A DNA stretch of 64,000 nt from Bacteroidota bacterium (lineage in GTDB: Bacteria; Bacteroidota; Bacteroidia; Flavobacteriales; Weeksellaceae). Where the stretch lies: the NCBI GenBank assembly GCA_023460855.1, contig JAEWOS010000016.1, positions 111,417 to 175,416 on the forward strand, written 5' to 3'. Shown in pieces: positions 61,301 to 64,000 of this stretch (position 1 is the stretch's first letter; the number at the start of each line of letters is the position of its first letter). A model generated the notes under the pieces. It had not been told where the DNA came from. It did not search any database and was given only the letters and a program-made list of their open reading frames with translations. Both the position numbers and the translations under genes were made by a program.

Positions 61301-62758
61301 TTAGTTTTTCAAAAATTTGATTGAAACATTCTTATTTGTTAATTCTAACCTAAGAACATATGCCCCAGGTGATAGACTTTTGACATCAATTTCATTTTTA
61401 GATAATTTCATTTTGGATGAAATTAATTTTCTTCCATTTTGATCATATATTTCAAATCCATTGATAGATTCTTCAATCTGAATATTAATATAATCTTTAA
61501 CAGGATTAGGAAAAATTCTAATATTTTTTTGTGTGTGGATTTCAGAAGTATTTAAACTACTTGCATCAAAAAAGTACTTTCTAACTGTTCCAGCATATCT
61601 TAACTGAGCCCCATACCAGAAAGAATATATTCCTGCTAGCACAATAGAATTTCCGTACAATTCAAAACCATTGTTATATGCAGGATATCCCGAAGCAGAT
61701 AATTCAGGAGTAATTATCTTCCCATTTAATCCAAAAGAAGAATCAAGATTTGCATCAGAATCCATTTTTATAGCGTACATTGTACGTAATCCTGTTCCAG
61801 ATACTATGTAATCTCCATCTTGATGGCGCTTTAATTCAGATGGTGTTGAATTGGACTGAATAGGTAATACAAATGTGCCAGCATTTTTAAAAGAAGTGTC
61901 TAAAACTCCGTTTGGCAGAAGACGATACATTATAAGTCCAAAACAGTTGTTGCCATTACAAAGACTCCCGGAAGTTAATCCTAATATTTTTCCATCATCA
62001 AGTATTTCTATAAAACTAGCATCCCCTACATACTCTCCTCCGGGATATATGAAAGATCCATTTGTACCAAAAGTAGTATCAATTAATCCATTTGATGAAA
62101 TTTTTGTTACAATAATATTTCTATTGGTTTGGGAAATTTGTTGTTTCCCAGCTATGAAAATCTCATTATTAGAATTCAAAAGTATTTTGCCATAATAGTA
62201 ATTTGGGTTTAAACTTATCTTCCCGTTAATACCAAATGATGTATCAAGAATACCATTAGGAAGTATGCGTGCAATTGAAAAAACATTGTTATTCTGAATT
62301 AATAAATAAATTTTTCCAGAATTATCAATAAATATATTTCCATAATTACCCGATTCATTGAAAGTTGTAAAAGAAGTCACGAAATTTCCATCTGAATCTA
62401 TTTTTTGTAATTGCCCACCAGAGCTACCATCCACAATAATAAAATTTCCATCTTTAGCTGATTCAATTTGACCATAATTACCAGATGACAACAATTTATA
62501 GCCAACACCATTGAAAGTTTGGTCTAAAACCCCATTGGCAGTAAAGCGAGCTATTAACCTAACTCCAACAGCTAAAATTTTTCCATCTGGTAGTTTAATT
62601 GTACTTTGTATCTGCAAACCACCTGTAGGTTGTGAGCCATTATAAAAAGCAAAATTTGTATAGCCACTATTCAATCCATATGTAGTATCTAATAGATTTT
62701 CTTGTGAAAAACAATTTAGAGAAAAGAAAATTGATAAAAAATAAATAAGTTTATTCAT
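61301..62758 (-). CDS. T9SS-secreted delta-60 repeat protein
   Basis: 485 residues with signal peptide MNKLIYFLSIFFSLNCFSQ. At least six repeats of about 50 residues are visible, each with a core of the type LPNGVLDTSFGxxG (delta-60 repeats), expected to form a beta-propeller or beta-sandwich. The C-terminus (about 410-485) is a type A sorting domain: IRIFPNPVKDYINIQI, YDQNGRKL and LSPGAYVLRLE. It would be exported by the type IX secretion system and fixed to or released from the cell surface. The DNA is markedly more AT-rich than the genes to its left. Confidence 0.88.
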   Translation of the reverse strand: MNKLIYFLSIFFSLNCFSQENLLDTTYGLNSGYTNFAFYNGSQPTGGLQIQSTIKLPDGKILAVGVRLIARFTANGVLDQTFNGVGYKLLSSGNYGQIESAKDGNFIIVDGSSGGQLQKIDSDGNFVTSFTTFNESGNYGNIFIDNSGKIYLLIQNNNVFSIARILPNGILDTSFGINGKISLNPNYYYGKILLNSNNEIFIAGKQQISQTNRNIIVTKISSNGLIDTTFGTNGSFIYPGGEYVGDASFIEILDDGKILGLTSGSLCNGNNCFGLIMYRLLPNGVLDTSFKNAGTFVLPIQSNSTPSELKRHQDGDYIVSGTGLRTMYAIKMDSDANLDSSFGLNGKIITPELSASGYPAYNNGFELYGNSIVLAGIYSFWYGAQLRYAGTVRKYFFDASSLNTSEIHTQKNIRIFPNPVKDYINIQIEESINGFEIYDQNGRKLISSKMKLSKNEIDVKSLSPGAYVLRLELTNKNVSIKFLKN

Positions 62759-63007
62759 ATTTTTTAATTTTAATCAATCAGCATTCTTGATTGATTGTTA
62801 GCGAGTTAACTGTTTTTAAAACGTGGCAAATGTAATTAAAAATATTTTAAGAGAATTGTGTGCCATTTTCACTTCAATTATGTGTGGAAATTTCTTTTGT
62901 TACTTTTAAATTCATTAGATAAAACCCGTCCACTTTTCTAAAATCCTAAATTTGGACTTTAAATTGATGAACGGATTGTACTTTGATTTTGTAGAAAATT
63001 CCTAGAA

Positions 63008-63355
63008 TTAAAAGGCTTCTTCCAATTCTAAAGCCAATTTTTCTTCATCAGAATTAACATCATCTGGAAGATACACAAATCTGTGTTCTAGTGTAATGGT
63101 TTCTCCCGAGTCTTTAATGGTGTAGGAATAAGGCTCTGTTTGGATTTTCACTACTTTACCTGGAAATTCTGAACCAATTAAACCCCTGCAAGTATCTTCA
63201 TCAAATGTAGTTGATACTGTGGCTTTCTTGGCAGTAGCATAATACTGTCCTGTGGATTGGGATTTAATCATTTCAATACCACCCTGAACTTCTAAAAGAT
63301 AAAACTCTGTTCCATCTTCTTTTTGTCTTGTTTTGTAACTGATAATTCTTACCAT
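63008..63355 (-). CDS. Conserved hypothetical protein, accessory-region type
   Basis: 115 residues without signal peptide or membrane helix. The sequence is rich in strands (VRIISYKTRQKEDGTEFYLLEV, YYATAKKATVSTTF, TITLEHRFVYLP) with an acidic end. Proteins of this pattern occur, as far as I know, in accessory regions of Bacteroidota, but no function is known to me. It has an ATG start and is followed at a distance by the restriction-modification-like gene on the other strand. Confidence 0.6.
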   Translation of the reverse strand: MVRIISYKTRQKEDGTEFYLLEVQGGIEMIKSQSTGQYYATAKKATVSTTFDEDTCRGLIGSEFPGKVVKIQTEPYSYTIKDSGETITLEHRFVYLPDDVNSDEEKLALELEEAF

Positions 63356-63738
63356 TGTTTTTTGATTTTTGAGTTAGAAAACCTCTCAAGAAAAATCTCA
63401 ACTTCTACAAACCAAATTTTGCTATCACCTAAAATTTAATCTGCCTGGAATTTTACTTTTCTCTTAAAAAGGCACGGGGGAGTTTCCCCTTTCAAACATA
63501 GGTGGGGGTGTGTTTGCAGGGGCATTTGAAAGAGAATAATTGATCTGAAAAAAAAATTTTTGGAAAATTTTTGGAGAATTAATTCATTTTATTGCTTGGC
63601 AATCCAATTTCATGTTCTCCTTTAGAGGATTTTGCCTTTCCAAATTATGAGGCAGAATTGGAAGCAAGTAATTTGAGCCAGCAGCAAACACTTTTCTAAA
63701 TCCCGAATTAATCATTATTTTTGTTAAAAGCCCTTTGA
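63356..63738. other. AT-rich intergenic region of an accessory segment
   Basis: About 380 bases with no convincing gene. There is a small hairpin near 63477 (GGGGAGTTTCCCC followed by TTT), a duplicated AAATTTTTGGA (about 63554 and 63566) and a short open frame (63583-63699) with protein-like composition but no ATG. Promoters for the small hypothetical gene (left) and the partial gene (right) should lie here, but no clear motif was found. Confidence 0.4.
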
Positions 63739-64000
63739 ATGCCCCTATTCCAGAAAACAGTAATCACCAAATACCTAAAAACTCAAAATCCAGAAACAAT
63801 TTCCCTAAAGTGGGCTAAATTTCGTGATCATTTTCATAACCAAACTATTCAGGAAAATATTAGAAATTCGAAGGAAGAGCAATATCAAGGTGAATTTTTA
63901 ATTGACCTGTTTGTTAATGTGTTGGGCTATACCAAAAATCCAACTCCAAACTTTAATCTTACCACAGAATATAAAAATGTAAAAGACAGTAAAAAAGCTG
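63739..64000 (+). CDS. Probable type IIG restriction-modification enzyme, 5' part only
   Basis: An ATG at 63739 opens a frame that runs off the window after 87 codons. It reads MPLFQKTVITKYLKTQNPE and later IRNSKEEQYQGEFLIDLFV, NVLGYTKNP and NLTTEYKNVKDSKKA. This pattern matches, to my knowledge, the start of large Eco57I/MmeI-type bifunctional enzymes, whose N-terminal PD-(D/E)xK nuclease core contains a TEYKN...KKADGAI segment. The methyltransferase and target-recognition parts would lie beyond the edge. The assignment is from memory of the family and rests on a short stretch. Confidence 0.6.
   Translation, partial: MPLFQKTVITKYLKTQNPETISLKWAKFRDHFHNQTIQENIRNSKEEQYQGEFLIDLFVNVLGYTKNPTPNFNLTTEYKNVKDSKKA

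Noticed and set aside
62925..62965. A sequence GTCCACTTTT...AAATTTGGAC resembling the inverted repeat at 61139, which would frame the T9SS gene as a mobile unit.
   Set aside because: Only partial similarity, no transposase and no target-site duplication; not enough to call an element.
63583..63699. A short protein-like frame (with EDFAFPNYEAELEASN) before the partial restriction-modification gene.
   Set aside because: No ATG, only 38 codons and no known relative; kept as a remark in the intergenic entry.

Overview
The window is chromosomal DNA from a member of the Bacteroidota, most likely a Chryseobacterium-like flavobacterium (Weeksellaceae). The signs are a fused MurF-alanine racemase, a Por-type (T9SS) C-terminal sorting tail, group III truncated haemoglobin, MenD, many short AT-rich leaders with TAnnTTTG-type -7 elements, weak Shine-Dalgarno sequences, and small outer-membrane barrel proteins with AQ-type signal-peptide ends. 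No rRNA, tRNA, CRISPR array or complete insertion sequence was found. About 95 percent of the window is ordinary, densely packed core genome.

Layout. 0.06-5.7 kb: minus-strand block with a TauE-type exporter, a GreA-like factor, a DUF3820 protein, an AI-2E family permease, a membrane protein and a tail-specific protease. 5.8-15.1 kb: plus-strand block with surE, a two-gene NAD-linked formate dehydrogenase (NuoE/F-like diaphorase plus FdhF/NuoG-like catalytic subunit) interrupted by a divergent EF-G paralogue, then an HD-family (RelA/SpoT-hydrolase-like) protein and GMP reductase. 15.1-19.7 kb: minus-strand block with an MTA/SAH nucleosidase-like protein, fabG, rsmI, a MurC-like ligase and an acidic unknown protein. 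19.7-28.1 kb: tightly coupled plus-strand run tdk, murF-alr, patatin/barrel protein, ybeY, mnmG and a methyltransferase. Two near-perfect parS-like palindromes flank mnmG. 28.2-38 kb: pgk, an AT-rich 640-base spacer with 10-bp repeats, rpiB, rnr, LysE exporter, LD-carboxypeptidase, GNAT, YraN, Ca2+/H+ antiporter, globin, mnmA. 38-42.6 kb: envelope proteins, including a tandem paralogous pair that shows a gene-conversion tract. 42.7-51.5 kb: miaE, DUF502 protein, tnaA, YkgJ-like protein, menD, a YdeI-type protein, comM/yifB broken by an in-frame stop, a metalloprotease-like protein, a DEDDy exonuclease and a SufT-like protein. 51.6-60.8 kb: two secreted proteins, an outer-membrane barrel, clpC, and a glycosyltransferase/sufE cluster.

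From about 61 kb to the right edge the DNA becomes clearly more AT-rich and loosely packed. It holds a KTSC-like gene with a doubtful 5' end, a 53-base inverted repeat, a T9SS-secreted delta-60-repeat protein, a small unknown protein, and the first 87 codons of what looks like a type IIG restriction-modification enzyme. This looks like the beginning of an accessory (possibly defence) region that continues beyond the window.

No completely new system can be claimed from this sequence. The strongest leads are the nonsense-interrupted comM, the parS-like pair around mnmG together with the repeat-bearing AT-rich spacer nearby, the EF-G paralogue with altered GTPase motifs, the gene-conversion tract, and the accessory edge.
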